A stretch of DNA of 64,000 bases from Ectobacillus funiculus (GTDB lineage: Bacteria > Bacillota > Bacilli > Bacillales > Bacillaceae_G). The first letter of the stretch is position 1. Each line of letters starts with the position of its first letter. Location of the stretch: NCBI RefSeq assembly GCF_042429435.1, contig NZ_JBHMAF010000196.1; one strand, given 5' to 3'. A program made the translations under genes and the position numbers. Positions 1 to 7,853 of the stretch are shown here, piece after piece. The notes beneath the pieces are model-generated. The model saw nothing but the letters and a program-made list of their open reading frames with translations, made no database searches and had not been told where the DNA came from.

Positions 1-27
1 AAATCTACGAGAATGGAGTGGGAATAG

Positions 28-720
28 TTGAAAGCAGAGAAAAAATCGAAGATTGCATCTAAAAAAGCTTCTCCTAAGTGGTTTTTTTGGATTGTAGGGG
101 TTTTTAGTCTGTGTGTGTTAGGCTTGCTGCTTATAGGGAACTTCTCTAAGACGGAGGCGGTGATTAACTATAAAAACCAGCCTTATATAGGGGATGCGGC
201 TGCTCCAGTAAAAATTGTTGAATTTGGAGATTATAAGTGTCCGGTTTGTAAGAATTTTAATGCTACAAATTTCCCGCAAATTAAGGAAAAGTATGTTGAA
301 ACTGGAATCGCGACCTTCTATTTTATGAATGATCCGTTTATCAATACAGACTCTAATCGTTCTGCCCTATTTGCTGAAACTGTTTATCAGGAACTTGGCA
401 ATGAGACCTTTTGGAAGTTTCATGACCAATTATACAGCAAACAGCCGGAGGATTCTAAATATGAAGCAATAGACTTATATACAGAATCTTTTCTCAAAGA
501 CACATTGAAAGAAATCGCTAATGATGATGATACAAATAAGGTCATGGAGGCATTTCAGCAGAAAAAAGCAAAATCCGCTTTAGAGCAGGATTTGTTGCAT
601 GTCAAAAATCTTAAAGTGGATGGGACACCAACTTTATTTATCAATGGAAAGAAATTTGAAGGGAATACATGGGATGAGTTCAACCAGATGGTAGAGGATG
701 CGGCGAAGGAGAAGAAATAA
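28..720 (+). CDS. bdbD: DsbA-family thiol-disulfide oxidoreductase, BdbD-like
   Basis: A membrane-anchored extracytoplasmic thioredoxin-fold protein that oxidises cysteine pairs in exported proteins. After a lysine-rich N-terminus there is one hydrophobic segment (about residues 19-37), then the thioredoxin fold with the active-site motif C71-P-V-C74 and a cis-proline loop (GTPT) near residue 200. Length (230 aa) is usual for BdbD. The start is TTG, preceded by a GGAGTGGG ribosome site. The partner quinone reductase gene follows after two bases, so the two form an operon. BdbD/BdbC pairs are known to be needed for folding competence-pilus proteins, and com genes lie 10 kb downstream. Confidence 0.9.
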   Translation: MKAEKKSKIASKKASPKWFFWIVGVFSLCVLGLLLIGNFSKTEAVINYKNQPYIGDAAAPVKIVEFGDYKCPVCKNFNATNFPQIKEKYVETGIATFYFMNDPFINTDSNRSALFAETVYQELGNETFWKFHDQLYSKQPEDSKYEAIDLYTESFLKDTLKEIANDDDTNKVMEAFQQKKAKSALEQDLLHVKNLKVDGTPTLFINGKKFEGNTWDEFNQMVEDAAKEKK

Positions 721-722
721 CA

Positions 723-1133
723 ATGAATCCATTATTCATCGTAGCTTGGCTGACAGCTATCGTGGCTACATTAGGGAGTTTATTTTTTAGCGAGGTTATG
801 CACTTTATTCCTTGCACCCTCTGTTGGTATCAACGAATTTTAATGTACCCATTGACTATTTTTATTGGAATTGCTTTTTATAATAAAGAGCGAACTATCT
901 ATAAGTATGTTCTTCCGCTTTCTATCACTGGAATGCTTGTATCCGGTTATCATTATGGATTACAAAAGATCCCTTTTCTTCAAAAAATCGAGATGTGTAC
1001 AAGTGGTGTTCCTTGTTCAGGACAGTATATAAATTGGTTGGGATTTATTACGATACCATTTTTAGCATTTTGTGCATTTACTATCATTACAATCACTATG
1101 CTAATGCTCCGAAAGCAGTCTAATGAGGCATAA
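723..1133 (+). CDS. bdbC: Disulfide bond formation protein, DsbB/BdbC family
   Basis: Integral membrane quinone reductase that reoxidises BdbD. Four hydrophobic segments are visible. The first cysteine pair is C31-T-L-C34 in the CTLCWYQR motif; the second pair is C92 and C98 in the second outer loop (CTSGVPC). At 136 aa it is the usual size for the small Firmicute BdbC. It starts two bases after the bdbD stop, so translation is probably coupled. The best-supported function is recycling the upstream oxidoreductase. Confidence 0.92.
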   Translation: MNPLFIVAWLTAIVATLGSLFFSEVMHFIPCTLCWYQRILMYPLTIFIGIAFYNKERTIYKYVLPLSITGMLVSGYHYGLQKIPFLQKIEMCTSGVPCSGQYINWLGFITIPFLAFCAFTIITITMLMLRKQSNEA

Positions 1134-1276
1134 AAAGAAAAAAAAACCAGGAGTTGAAAACATCTTGGAGATGTCTATATCCGCTTGGAGTTAGTGATTA
1201 ATGGACAAGCTTATTTCCTGGAGAATGCAAGTATCGTGACCTGTCAGGCGATGTTATTATCATTTGAAGAATCCTA

Positions 1277-1320
1277 CACTGAAAAGGCATGCAGGGCGAC
1301 CTGTATGCCTTTTCAGTGCT
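1277..1320 (+). terminator. Hairpin, probable terminator of bdbDC
   Basis: A 19-base inverted repeat with one G-U or mismatch position and a GCGA loop; the stem includes AAAAGG on the left and CCTTTT on the right. It lies about 145 bp after bdbC and 120 bp before sigK. The T-run is inside the stem rather than after it, so it could work in both directions. The 300 bp between bdbC and sigK otherwise hold only the sigK promoter. Confidence 0.6.
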
Positions 1321-1397
1321 TGGTAGGATGAATGGACGAATGTATAACCAAGTTCCTTAAAATCCCCCTAGTACAAACAAAAACACCCTTATCCCCG

Positions 1398-1407
1398 CAT
1401 ACATATA
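1398..1407 (+). promoter_or_regulatory. Mother-cell sigma (SigE/SigK)-type -10 element of sigK
   Basis: CATACATATA matches the -10 consensus shared by SigE (CATACA-T) and SigK (CATA---TA) and lies about 30 bp before the sigK start. No convincing -35 could be picked. A SpoIIID-like site (TAGTACAAAC at about 1369, 9 of 10 against WWRRACARNY) lies just upstream. This fits the known control of sigK by SigE, SigK and SpoIIID. Inference from motif only. Confidence 0.45.
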
Positions 1408-1439
1408 ATAACGAACACTATTTTCGCGGAGGTGAAGGG

Positions 1440-2153
1440 ATGGGGTTATTAGCAGCGATTGCTTATATGCTGAAAGAACTTTTGCTGTTCGTTTCCTATG
1501 TCAAGAACAATGCGTTTCCGCAACCGCTCTCGCCTGATGACGAAAGAAGATACTTGGAATTGATGGAGCAAGGTGATGCAAATGCCCGGAATTTGCTAAT
1601 AGAACATAATCTTCGGCTGGTGGCGCATATTGTCAAGAAGTTTGAAAACACTGGGGAAGATGCAGAAGATTTGATCTCGATTGGAACGATTGGTTTAATT
1701 AAAGCGATCGAAAGCTTTTCACAAGGAAAAGGAACGAAGCTGGCAACGTATGCGGCACGGTGTATTGAAAATGAGATTCTGATGCACCTGCGTGCGTTAA
1801 AGAAAACAAAGAAGGATGTATCGCTTCATGATCCGATTGGCCAGGACAAAGAAGGAAATGAAATTTCTTTAATTGATATTTTGAAATCAGAGTCTGAGGA
1901 TGTAATTGATACGATTCAGCTTAGTATGGAGCTTGAGAAAATTAGGGAGTATATTGATGTGCTGGATGAGCGTGAGAAAGAGGTTGTCGTCAACCGATTC
2001 GGTCTTGGGATGGAGAAGGAGAAGACGCAGCGGGAAATTGCCAAGGCACTTGGTATTTCAAGAAGCTATGTATCACGGATTGAAAAGCGTGCGCTTATGA
2101 AGATGTTTCATGAGTTTGTAAGGGCAGAGAAGGAAAAGAAGGCGAAAGAGTAA
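1440..2153 (+). CDS. sigK: Pro-sigma-K, late mother-cell sporulation sigma factor
   Basis: Directs late mother-cell transcription (coat and cortex genes). The protein of 237 aa starts with a hydrophobic pro-sequence (about residues 1-19, with ...LLLFVS before YVKN), which the intramembrane protease SpoIVFB removes in known family members. Region 2 (ARNLLIEHNLRLVAHIVKKF, TYAARCIENEI) and region 4 helix-turn-helix (TQREIAKALGISRSYVSRI) are complete. The ATG at 1440 is chosen because a GGAGGTGAAGGG site precedes it and the pro-sequence then matches the family; an upstream ATG at 1332 has no support. Unlike B. subtilis 168, the gene is not split by a skin-type prophage. Confidence 0.96.
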   Translation: MGLLAAIAYMLKELLLFVSYVKNNAFPQPLSPDDERRYLELMEQGDANARNLLIEHNLRLVAHIVKKFENTGEDAEDLISIGTIGLIKAIESFSQGKGTKLATYAARCIENEILMHLRALKKTKKDVSLHDPIGQDKEGNEISLIDILKSESEDVIDTIQLSMELEKIREYIDVLDEREKEVVVNRFGLGMEKEKTQREIAKALGISRSYVSRIEKRALMKMFHEFVRAEKEKKAKE

Positions 2154-2158
2154 AAAGA

Positions 2159-2193
2159 GGCGCTCCCCAGAGCTTGTTGGGGGCGCCTTTTTT
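2159..2193 (+). terminator. Intrinsic terminator of sigK
   Basis: GGCGC-CCCCA stem, loop around GAGCTTG, complementary TTGGGGGCGCC arm and six T. Repeat copy 1 starts right at the end of the T-run. Confidence 0.9.
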
Positions 2194-2314
2194 ACACTGT
2201 CAGAAAAGATAAATTTCTAGCCGGAAGATAATTCGATACAGAAGGAAATTTTAGGAAAACAATATAAGCGTAACTACGCCTCTGTCTTCGCTCAAGGGCA
2301 GGGATCGCCAATCC
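2194..2314 (+). repeat. Interspersed repeat family A, copy 1 (nearly full length)
   Basis: Starts ACACTGTCAG directly after the sigK terminator T-run. It keeps the palindromic 5' half and the ACTACGCCTCTGTCTTCG core. The last hairpin is degenerate (ATCGCCAATCC). It fills the convergent gap between sigK and pssA. The tested stem position is T-G (wobble). Confidence 0.85.
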
Positions 2315-2854
2315 TTATACCTTTTTAACTGTAAAGCTGCTCACCATTAAAAAGGAAAGAAGCAGCAGCAACGATAGGAGAGCCCAGCCTGGTACAAAGC
2401 CAATCAGGAAATAGCCGAGCGTCACGAGACAGCCAGCTACGGTAATCGGAACTCCTTGAAAATAGCCATTTGATTCGGATACATTAAAGCGCGCGAGGCG
2501 AAAGGCGCCGGATGCTATGTATAATGTAGTGAAAAATACAGCTGGTGCACTATATTCGTGCAGTGCTCCTTGATATAGCAAGAGGGCGGGGGCCACACCG
2601 AAGGAAACGAGGTCACACAGCGAATCGAGCTGCTTACCAAGCTCTGATTCAATGCCTAATTTACGAGCGATCATTCCATCAAAACGATCTGACAAAGCAG
2701 CCAAAAAAATAAAAATAAGAGCAAGATTCAGTTCGTTTCGGACGGTAAATAATATGGAAGCGCTTCCTAATGATAAGTTAAGCAAAGTGAAGATATTGGC
2801 GGTCTGGGATTTGAGCTTCTTAAGTGTAGCATCTAGATTTTCTAGAAAAAACAA
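2315..2854 (-). CDS. pssA: CDP-diacylglycerol--serine O-phosphatidyltransferase
   Basis: Makes phosphatidylserine from CDP-diacylglycerol and serine in the membrane; the product is the substrate of the adjacent psd enzyme. The CDP-alcohol phosphatidyltransferase motif is complete (DGMIAR, then G-x3-D-x3-D in GKQLDSLCD). Several hydrophobic segments follow. The start chosen is TTG at 2854, with an AAGGAGTG site about 8 bases upstream, giving 179 aa; the longer frame to 2905 has no ribosome site. The gene is divergent from psd. Confidence 0.9.
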   Translation of the reverse strand: MFFLENLDATLKKLKSQTANIFTLLNLSLGSASILFTVRNELNLALIFIFLAALSDRFDGMIARKLGIESELGKQLDSLCDLVSFGVAPALLLYQGALHEYSAPAVFFTTLYIASGAFRLARFNVSESNGYFQGVPITVAGCLVTLGYFLIGFVPGWALLSLLLLLSFLMVSSFTVKKV

Positions 2855-2959
2855 AGGCTGTTCACTCCTTATAGATTGAGAATAGATTTTAGAATATAAT
2901 AGCAATATTGTAAAGAAGAAACGCGTATTCGTAAAGACAAATTTTGGGAGGTTTCATAT

Positions 2960-3745
2960 TTGCGGCGTACATTGTATCGATTTTTGATTGAATTAACAAA
3001 CGGGCGAATCACGTCCTATTTGCTACGCAAGTTTGCACAGTCCCGCCTAAGCGCCATGATAATACCATCATATGCAAGAGTATTCCAAATACAACATGGT
3101 GAGATGGAAAAAGAATTAAAGGACTACCGCACGCTGCATGAGCTGTTTACAAGAAAGCTAAAGGAGAGCGTGCGTCCTGTTGATCCCGATCCGTTGGTGA
3201 TTAGCAGTCCGGTTGATGGAGTGTTTGAGGCTTATGGTCCAATTGAAGAATCAACTGACTTTGTTGTAAAAGGCAAGCGTTATTCCCTTACCGACATGCT
3301 GGGCAGCGAGGCAGCGGCTTCTGTATATCGAGGCGGTACATATATCGTACTATATTTAAGTCCGAGTCACTATCACCGGATTCATAGTCCGATTAGCGGC
3401 GTTGTGCTAAGGAGGTTTGAGCTGGGGAGAAAATCCTATCCGGTTAACAGGCTTGGCCTTGCGTACGGAAGGGAGCCGCTCTCAAAAAATTATCGGGTAG
3501 TCACAGAGGTTGCGAGTGAAGGGAAGCAAGTTGCTATCGTCAAGGTTGGTGCGATGTTCGTGAACAGCATCGAATTACTGCATAGAAATGATGCTTTGCA
3601 AAAAGGAGAAGAAATGGCTTACTTCACATTTGGCTCAACCGTTGTCCTTTTATTCGAGCGCAACATGGTGGAAGTGAATCCAGCTTTGCAACGGGGACAG
3701 CAAATCCGGGTAGGACAACGGCTAGCAGTGCAGAAAAGGTTGTAA
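2960..3745 (+). CDS. psd: Phosphatidylserine decarboxylase proenzyme
   Basis: Converts phosphatidylserine to phosphatidylethanolamine. It is a pyruvoyl enzyme: the proenzyme self-cleaves in the motif F-G225-S226-T, where S226 becomes the pyruvoyl group of the small alpha subunit. D86 and H142 (RIHSP) fit the family's D-H-S processing triad. Full length at 261 aa. The start is TTG with GGGAGG eight bases before it. It stands head to head with pssA, so the two steps of PE synthesis sit together. Confidence 0.94.
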   Translation: MRRTLYRFLIELTNGRITSYLLRKFAQSRLSAMIIPSYARVFQIQHGEMEKELKDYRTLHELFTRKLKESVRPVDPDPLVISSPVDGVFEAYGPIEESTDFVVKGKRYSLTDMLGSEAAASVYRGGTYIVLYLSPSHYHRIHSPISGVVLRRFELGRKSYPVNRLGLAYGREPLSKNYRVVTEVASEGKQVAIVKVGAMFVNSIELLHRNDALQKGEEMAYFTFGSTVVLLFERNMVEVNPALQRGQQIRVGQRLAVQKRL

Positions 3746-3771
3746 AGATGCCGATTTTGTGTTAGAAAGAG

Positions 3772-3800
3772 AAGAGCCTTCTTTTTAGATGGCTCTTTTT
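3772..3800 (+). terminator. Intrinsic terminator of psd
   Basis: AAGAGCC / GGCTCTT stem around an A/T-rich loop, followed by TTTTTC. Confidence 0.85.
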
Positions 3801-3867
3801 CGGTTTTCTTTATGAGAGTAGAAAGTTTTTTAGGCGTTCGCCAGTTGCGTTACTACGGGAGCAATGG

Positions 3868-3888
3868 TAGGCCTTGTCCGCTTTTCTT
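3868..3888 (+). repeat. End fragment of repeat family B
   Basis: GGCCTTGTCCGCTTTTCTTA is identical to the end of the family B copy before yqxA (17777-17796). Family A copy 2 begins at the next base. The flanking sequence 3801-3867 has no gene and no other feature I recognise. Confidence 0.6.
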
Positions 3889-4022
3889 ACACTTTAAGAA
3901 AGTATAAATTTCTAGCCGGGAGACCATTCGACGGAGTGAGAAATTTTAGGAATAAAGTATAAGTAGGGCTACGCCTCTGTCTTCGCCCAAGGACAGGGCT
4001 CGCTAGTCGACGAGTTTTCTTT
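3889..4022 (+). repeat. Interspersed repeat family A, copy 2 (full length)
   Basis: Full element from ACTTTAAGAAAGTATAAATT to the GAGTTTTCTTTA end. It belongs to the subtype with AAGTAGGGCTACG in the middle. Stem test position T-A. It lies between psd and the convergent sda. Confidence 0.9.
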
Positions 4023-4024
4023 AT

Positions 4025-4171
4025 CTATGATGAACGCTTTTGATCAAGCTTGTCCTCTAAGGAACGGCGAATAATTTCTTGTTTAATCAGCAGGATGAAC
4101 TCAGGATTTAATTTCAGCTCTTTTGCTTTATAATAAGATTCAGCAAGCAATTCATCTGATAATTTTTCCAT
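4025..4171 (-). CDS. sda: Sporulation inhibitor Sda (replication checkpoint)
   Basis: A 48-residue protein starting MEKLSDELLAESYYKAKELK, clearly the family of B. subtilis Sda (MRKLSDELLIESYFKA...). Sda is a helical hairpin that binds the sporulation kinases (KinA) and blocks phosphorelay start when replication is active or blocked. The gene is too short for common ORF cut-offs. An AGGAGG site lies 12 bases before the ATG, a little long. The upstream region holds a cluster of DnaA boxes, which matches the known DnaA control of sda. A TATACT -10 sits at 4227-4232 (complement). Confidence 0.93.
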   Translation of the reverse strand: MEKLSDELLAESYYKAKELKLNPEFILLIKQEIIRRSLEDKLDQKRSS

Positions 4172-4268
4172 AGTTCCATGCCACCTCCTAAGAAATGATA
4201 GAGAAGCTGTCTGTATCGTTTTGTTGAGTATACTGTATCAAAAATATTCCAGTGTCACAACGCCTCGG

Positions 4269-4368
4269 TTATCCACACCTTGGTGTGGGCAATCTGTGCA
4301 AAAATTGTGTGTAATGTTAGAATTGAACGAAAGCGTTTGTGTGGAAACTGTGTATATATTTATCCACA
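4269..4368. promoter_or_regulatory. DnaA-box cluster between sda and yqeG
   Basis: Two perfect DnaA boxes (TTATCCACA) at 4269-4277 and 4360-4368, both on the plus strand. Three near matches lie between them on the minus strand: TTGCCCACA (4284-4292), TTTTGCACA (4295-4303) and GTTTCCACA (4340-4348). They lie 100-200 bp upstream of sda, on the far side of its -10 (4227-4232), and 65-165 bp before yqeG. DnaA-ATP is known to regulate sda in B. subtilis; an effect on yqeG is possible but unproven. Confidence 0.85.
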
Positions 4369-4433
4369 GAGAGATTTGCGAAAAATGCTGTCGAAAAATT
4401 TTTACATAAAATTCCTTTGAAAGAGATGAAAGT

Positions 4434-4949
4434 ATGCTTAAATTATTTTTGCCGAGCGAATATGTGAAGAATGTATATGAAATTTCGCCCTATTCATTGA
4501 AAGAACGCGGTATAAAGGGCATCATTACGGATCTTGATAATACGCTTATCGAATGGGATAGACCGAATGCTACGCCAGAGTTGGAACGATGGCTCGAAAG
4601 TATGAAGGAGAATGGCATTAAGGTTACGGTTGTATCTAATAATAATGAACAACGAGTAAAGGATTTCGCTGACCCGTTGCTCATTCCATTTATTCATAGC
4701 GCTCGTAAGCCAATGAACCGCGCCTTTAAACAGGCATTAGCTACGATGGAGCTTCAGGCGCCGGATGTTGTTGTAATCGGGGATCAGCTGCTTACAGATG
4801 TACTTGGAGGCAACCGTCTCGGTTTATATACGATTCTTGTTGTGCCTGTGGCGCAGACAGATGGCTTCGTGACGCGGTTTAATCGGAAGGTTGAGCGGCA
4901 GATTATGCGGAATTTAAGACAAAAAGGTTTAATTCAATGGGAGGAATAA
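4434..4949 (+). CDS. yqeG: HAD-superfamily phosphatase, YqeG family
   Basis: A cytoplasmic HAD-fold protein of 171 aa. HAD motif I is TDLDNTLIEW (nucleophile and acid Asp), motif II VVSNNNE, Lys in SARKPMN, and motif IV VIGDQLLTDVLGG. The physiological substrate is not established. It opens the yqeG-yqeH-aroE-yhbY-nadD-yqeK-rsfS-yqeM operon and is followed after 3 bases by yqeH, an arrangement conserved in Bacillus. The ribosome site (AGAGATGAAAG) is weak. Confidence 0.9.
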   Translation: MLKLFLPSEYVKNVYEISPYSLKERGIKGIITDLDNTLIEWDRPNATPELERWLESMKENGIKVTVVSNNNEQRVKDFADPLLIPFIHSARKPMNRAFKQALATMELQAPDVVVIGDQLLTDVLGGNRLGLYTILVVPVAQTDGFVTRFNRKVERQIMRNLRQKGLIQWEE

Positions 4950-4952
4950 CGA

Positions 4953-6059
4953 TTGACAGAAGCAATGAAATGTATCGGGTGCGGCGTTTTAGTTCAAACG
5001 GAGGATAAACAAGGGATCGGCTATGCGCCGCCATCGTCTTTAGAGAAGGAGCCGCTTATATGTCAGCGTTGTTTTCGTCTAAAGCATTATAACGACATTC
5101 AAGATGTCTCCTTAACAGATGATGATTTTCTTCGCATTTTGAATGGTATTGGTCAGACGGATGCGCTTGTTGTGAAGATTGTAGATATTTTTGATTTTAA
5201 CGGAAGCTGGCTGCCGGGTTTGCATCGTTTTGTGGGGAGCAATAAAGTGCTGCTTGTTGGAAACAAAGCGGATCTCATCCCGAAATCTGTGAAGGCAGAA
5301 AAAGTAATTCATTGGATGAAGTATAGTGCTAAGCAGCTTGGACTCAAGCCTGAGGATGTATTTTTAATTAGCGCCGCGAAGGGAAACGGTATTGAGGAAT
5401 TGGCGGGTGCAATTGAGCATTATCGCGAGGGAAGAGATGTCTATGTTGTCGGCTGCACGAATGTTGGGAAATCAACGTTCATTAATCGTATGATCAAGCA
5501 GTTTAGTGATGAAACAGAGAACGTGATTACAACATCGCATTTTCCAGGAACAACGCTCGATTTAATTGATATTCCGCTAGATGATGAATCCTCCATGTAT
5601 GATACACCGGGAATTATTAACCATCATCAAATGGCCCATTTTGTAGATAAGAAAAGCTTAAAGGTGATTACACCAACGAAGGAAGTAAAGGCGATGGTGT
5701 TTCAATTGAATGAGGAGCAAACACTCTTTTTTGGCGGATTGGCGCGTCTGGATTATGTGAGCGGCGGCAGACGTTCTTTCGTTTGTTATATGTCCAATCA
5801 TCTAAAAATCCATCGTACGAAGCTGGAAAAAGCGAACGATCTATATGAAAATCATCTTGGGGAACTGCTAACACCTCCATCAGGAGAAGAATTGAAGGAG
5901 TTTCCGGAGCTTGTAAAGCATGAATTTACGATTCATGAAAGAAAAACGGATATTGTATTCTCTGGATTAGGCTGGGTGACAGTAAATGAACCGGGCGCGA
6001 AGGTTGTTGTACATGTGCCAAAAGGTGTGGGTGCTTCACTGCGGAGGTCTTTGATTTAA
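4953..6059 (+). CDS. yqeH: Ribosome biogenesis GTPase YqeH (circularly permuted)
   Basis: GTPase needed for 30S subunit assembly. The N-terminal zinc finger (CIGC...CQRC) is followed by a G domain in permuted order: NKAD (G4), SAAKG (G5), then GCTNVGKS (G1/P-loop) and DTPG (G3). The C-terminal domain follows to 368 aa, normal length. The start is TTG; the GGAGGAATAACGA at the end of yqeG gives the ribosome site. Confidence 0.95.
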   Translation: MTEAMKCIGCGVLVQTEDKQGIGYAPPSSLEKEPLICQRCFRLKHYNDIQDVSLTDDDFLRILNGIGQTDALVVKIVDIFDFNGSWLPGLHRFVGSNKVLLVGNKADLIPKSVKAEKVIHWMKYSAKQLGLKPEDVFLISAAKGNGIEELAGAIEHYREGRDVYVVGCTNVGKSTFINRMIKQFSDETENVITTSHFPGTTLDLIDIPLDDESSMYDTPGIINHHQMAHFVDKKSLKVITPTKEVKAMVFQLNEEQTLFFGGLARLDYVSGGRRSFVCYMSNHLKIHRTKLEKANDLYENHLGELLTPPSGEELKEFPELVKHEFTIHERKTDIVFSGLGWVTVNEPGAKVVVHVPKGVGASLRRSLI

Positions 6060-6122
6060 TACCTTTTAGAATTCTGATGATCTTCTTGCAAAAAATACAA
6101 ATAGGCAAATGGAGAGAAGAAT

Positions 6123-6956
6123 ATGAAACAGCTATACGGTGTAATTGGCAATCCAATTGGGCATTCTTTATCACCGCATATGCACAATGATGCATTTGCT
6201 GCTTTAGGAATTGATGCGCATTATCATGCGTTTGCGATTGAGGAGGAAAAGCTTGGGGATGCAGTGAAGGGCTTTAAAGCCATTGGGCTGTCAGGTTTCA
6301 ATGTGACAACTCCTCATAAAGTGAATATTATGCAATATTTAGATGAAATTGATGAGCTAGCGCGGCAAATTGGTGCGGTGAACACGGTTGTGAATCGTGA
6401 TGGAAAGCTAATAGGCTATAATACGGACGGAATAGGGTATGTTCGTTCGTTGCAGTCTATAAGTAAGGAGCCGCTCCATCAAAAGCGTATTTTAATTATC
6501 GGAGCGGGAGGAGCAAGCCGTGCTATTTTTTTCACGCTTGCATCAATGGGCGTTGCAGCTGTTGATATTGCGAATCGGACGCTTGAAAAAGCTGCAGAGC
6601 TCATCGGGTCGTGCCGCTACAGCATACAAGCCGAGGCGCTTACAATGCAGCAGGCGCAAGATCGTCATCATGAATATGATATTATTATTCAAACGACAAC
6701 TCTCGGGATGTATCCGCATGTACAGGATACTCCTTTACAGCTGCAACAGCTAAAAGAAGGCGCGATCGTTTCAGATATTATCTATAATCCACGCCAAACA
6801 GCGTTGCTTCAAGCTGCGCAGCAGCATGGAGCAGTGATTCAAAACGGCATTGATATGTTTGTATATCAAGGCGCGATGGCGTTTGAAATGTGGACAAGTC
6901 AATGGCCGGATGTAGAGCGGATGAAACAAATTGTCATAACAAAGCTTGGAGGATAA
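6123..6956 (+). CDS. aroE: Shikimate dehydrogenase (NADP+)
   Basis: Reduces 3-dehydroshikimate to shikimate in aromatic amino acid synthesis. Substrate-binding motif NPIGHSLSP at the N-terminus, catalytic lysine in NVTTPHKVNI, NTDG, and the nucleotide-binding GAGGASRA near residue 130. 277 aa, full length. Start ATG with GGAGAGAA upstream. It is the only metabolic gene of the shikimate pathway in this ribosome-assembly operon, as in other Bacillus. Confidence 0.95.
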   Translation: MKQLYGVIGNPIGHSLSPHMHNDAFAALGIDAHYHAFAIEEEKLGDAVKGFKAIGLSGFNVTTPHKVNIMQYLDEIDELARQIGAVNTVVNRDGKLIGYNTDGIGYVRSLQSISKEPLHQKRILIIGAGGASRAIFFTLASMGVAAVDIANRTLEKAAELIGSCRYSIQAEALTMQQAQDRHHEYDIIIQTTTLGMYPHVQDTPLQLQQLKEGAIVSDIIYNPRQTALLQAAQQHGAVIQNGIDMFVYQGAMAFEMWTSQWPDVERMKQIVITKLGG

Positions 6957-6960
6957 ATTT

Positions 6961-7251
6961 ATGTTAACAGGAAAACAAAAACGGTATTTGCGCTCGCAGG
7001 CGCACCATCTCACACCGATTTTCCAAGTCGGTAAAGGCGGCGTGAACGAGCATTTGATTAAGCATATTCAAGAGGCAATTGAAACACGAGAGTTAATTAA
7101 GGTAAGTGTGTTGCAAAACTGCGAGGAAGATCGTCACGAGGTTGCGGAGGAATTGTCTAGCGGTGCGGGAGCGGAACTGGTGCAGGTAATTGGAAGTACG
7201 ATTGTGTTATATAAAGAATCGCAGGATCATAAACAAATCGTTCTGCCATGA
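6961..7251 (+). CDS. yhbY: YhbY-family RNA-binding protein (CRS1/YhbY domain)
   Basis: A 96-residue single-domain KH-like RNA-binding protein associated with ribosome assembly. The motif VGKGG near residue 24 is the family's signature loop. The start is ATG 6961 with GGAGGA six bases before; this ribosome site overlaps the end of aroE. nadD starts inside its last codons. Confidence 0.92.
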   Translation: MLTGKQKRYLRSQAHHLTPIFQVGKGGVNEHLIKHIQEAIETRELIKVSVLQNCEEDRHEVAEELSSGAGAELVQVIGSTIVLYKESQDHKQIVLP

Positions 7252-7853
7252 AGAGAATTGGTATAATTGGCGGTACGTTCGATCCGCCGCATAATGGGCA
7301 TTTGTTGATAGCTAACGAGGTGTACGATGCTTTGCGGTTGGATGAAGTGTGGTTTATGCCGAATGCTTCCCCGCCGCATAAGCTGGAGAAGCATGTGACA
7401 AGCACACATGATCGGGTTGAGATGCTGAAGCTTGCGATTGAAGGGGAGCCGTATTTCTCCCTTTGTCTTGTCGAATTAGAGCGTCAAGGACCTTCTTACA
7501 CATACGATACAATGCTAGAGCTTAAGGAAGCACATCCAGATACTAGCTTTTACTTTATCATTGGCGGCGATATGGTGGAATATTTGCCAAAATGGTATCG
7601 GGTTGAAGGGCTGCTTGCGCTCGCCATCTTTGTCGGAGTGACGCGCCCTGGATACACATTGTCGTCTCCATATGATATAGTTACACTGGAAATACCGGAA
7701 TTTTCCGTGTCCTCTTCGTTAATCCGCGAACGATTTATGAAGGGGAGAACAACTCGTTATTTGCTTCCAGAAAAGGTTCAGGATTATATTGAGAGGAATG
7801 GGGTATATGGAGCGGCAGCAAGCGTTGGAAATCGTCCGCAAGCAAATGCATGA
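7248..7853 (+). CDS. nadD: Nicotinate-nucleotide adenylyltransferase
   Basis: Adenylates nicotinate mononucleotide to deamido-NAD in NAD synthesis. Nucleotidyltransferase motif GTFDPPHNGH at the N-terminus and the SSSLIRER motif near residue 155. 201 aa. The ATG overlaps the yhbY stop (ATGA), implying translational coupling; it overlaps yqeK at its own end. Confidence 0.95.
   Translation: MKRIGIIGGTFDPPHNGHLLIANEVYDALRLDEVWFMPNASPPHKLEKHVTSTHDRVEMLKLAIEGEPYFSLCLVELERQGPSYTYDTMLELKEAHPDTSFYFIIGGDMVEYLPKWYRVEGLLALAIFVGVTRPGYTLSSPYDIVTLEIPEFSVSSSLIRERFMKGRTTRYLLPEKVQDYIERNGVYGAAASVGNRPQANA

Noticed and set aside
1332..1439. Upstream extension of sigK
   Set aside because: It would cover the SigE/SigK-type promoter and hide the pro-sequence from the N-terminus.
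1440..2153. Skin-like prophage or recombinase split of sigK
   Set aside because: The sigK frame is continuous from pro-sequence to region 4.
4221..4409. 62-aa ORF over the DnaA-box region
   Set aside because: No ribosome site, cysteine-rich chance frame across regulatory DNA.
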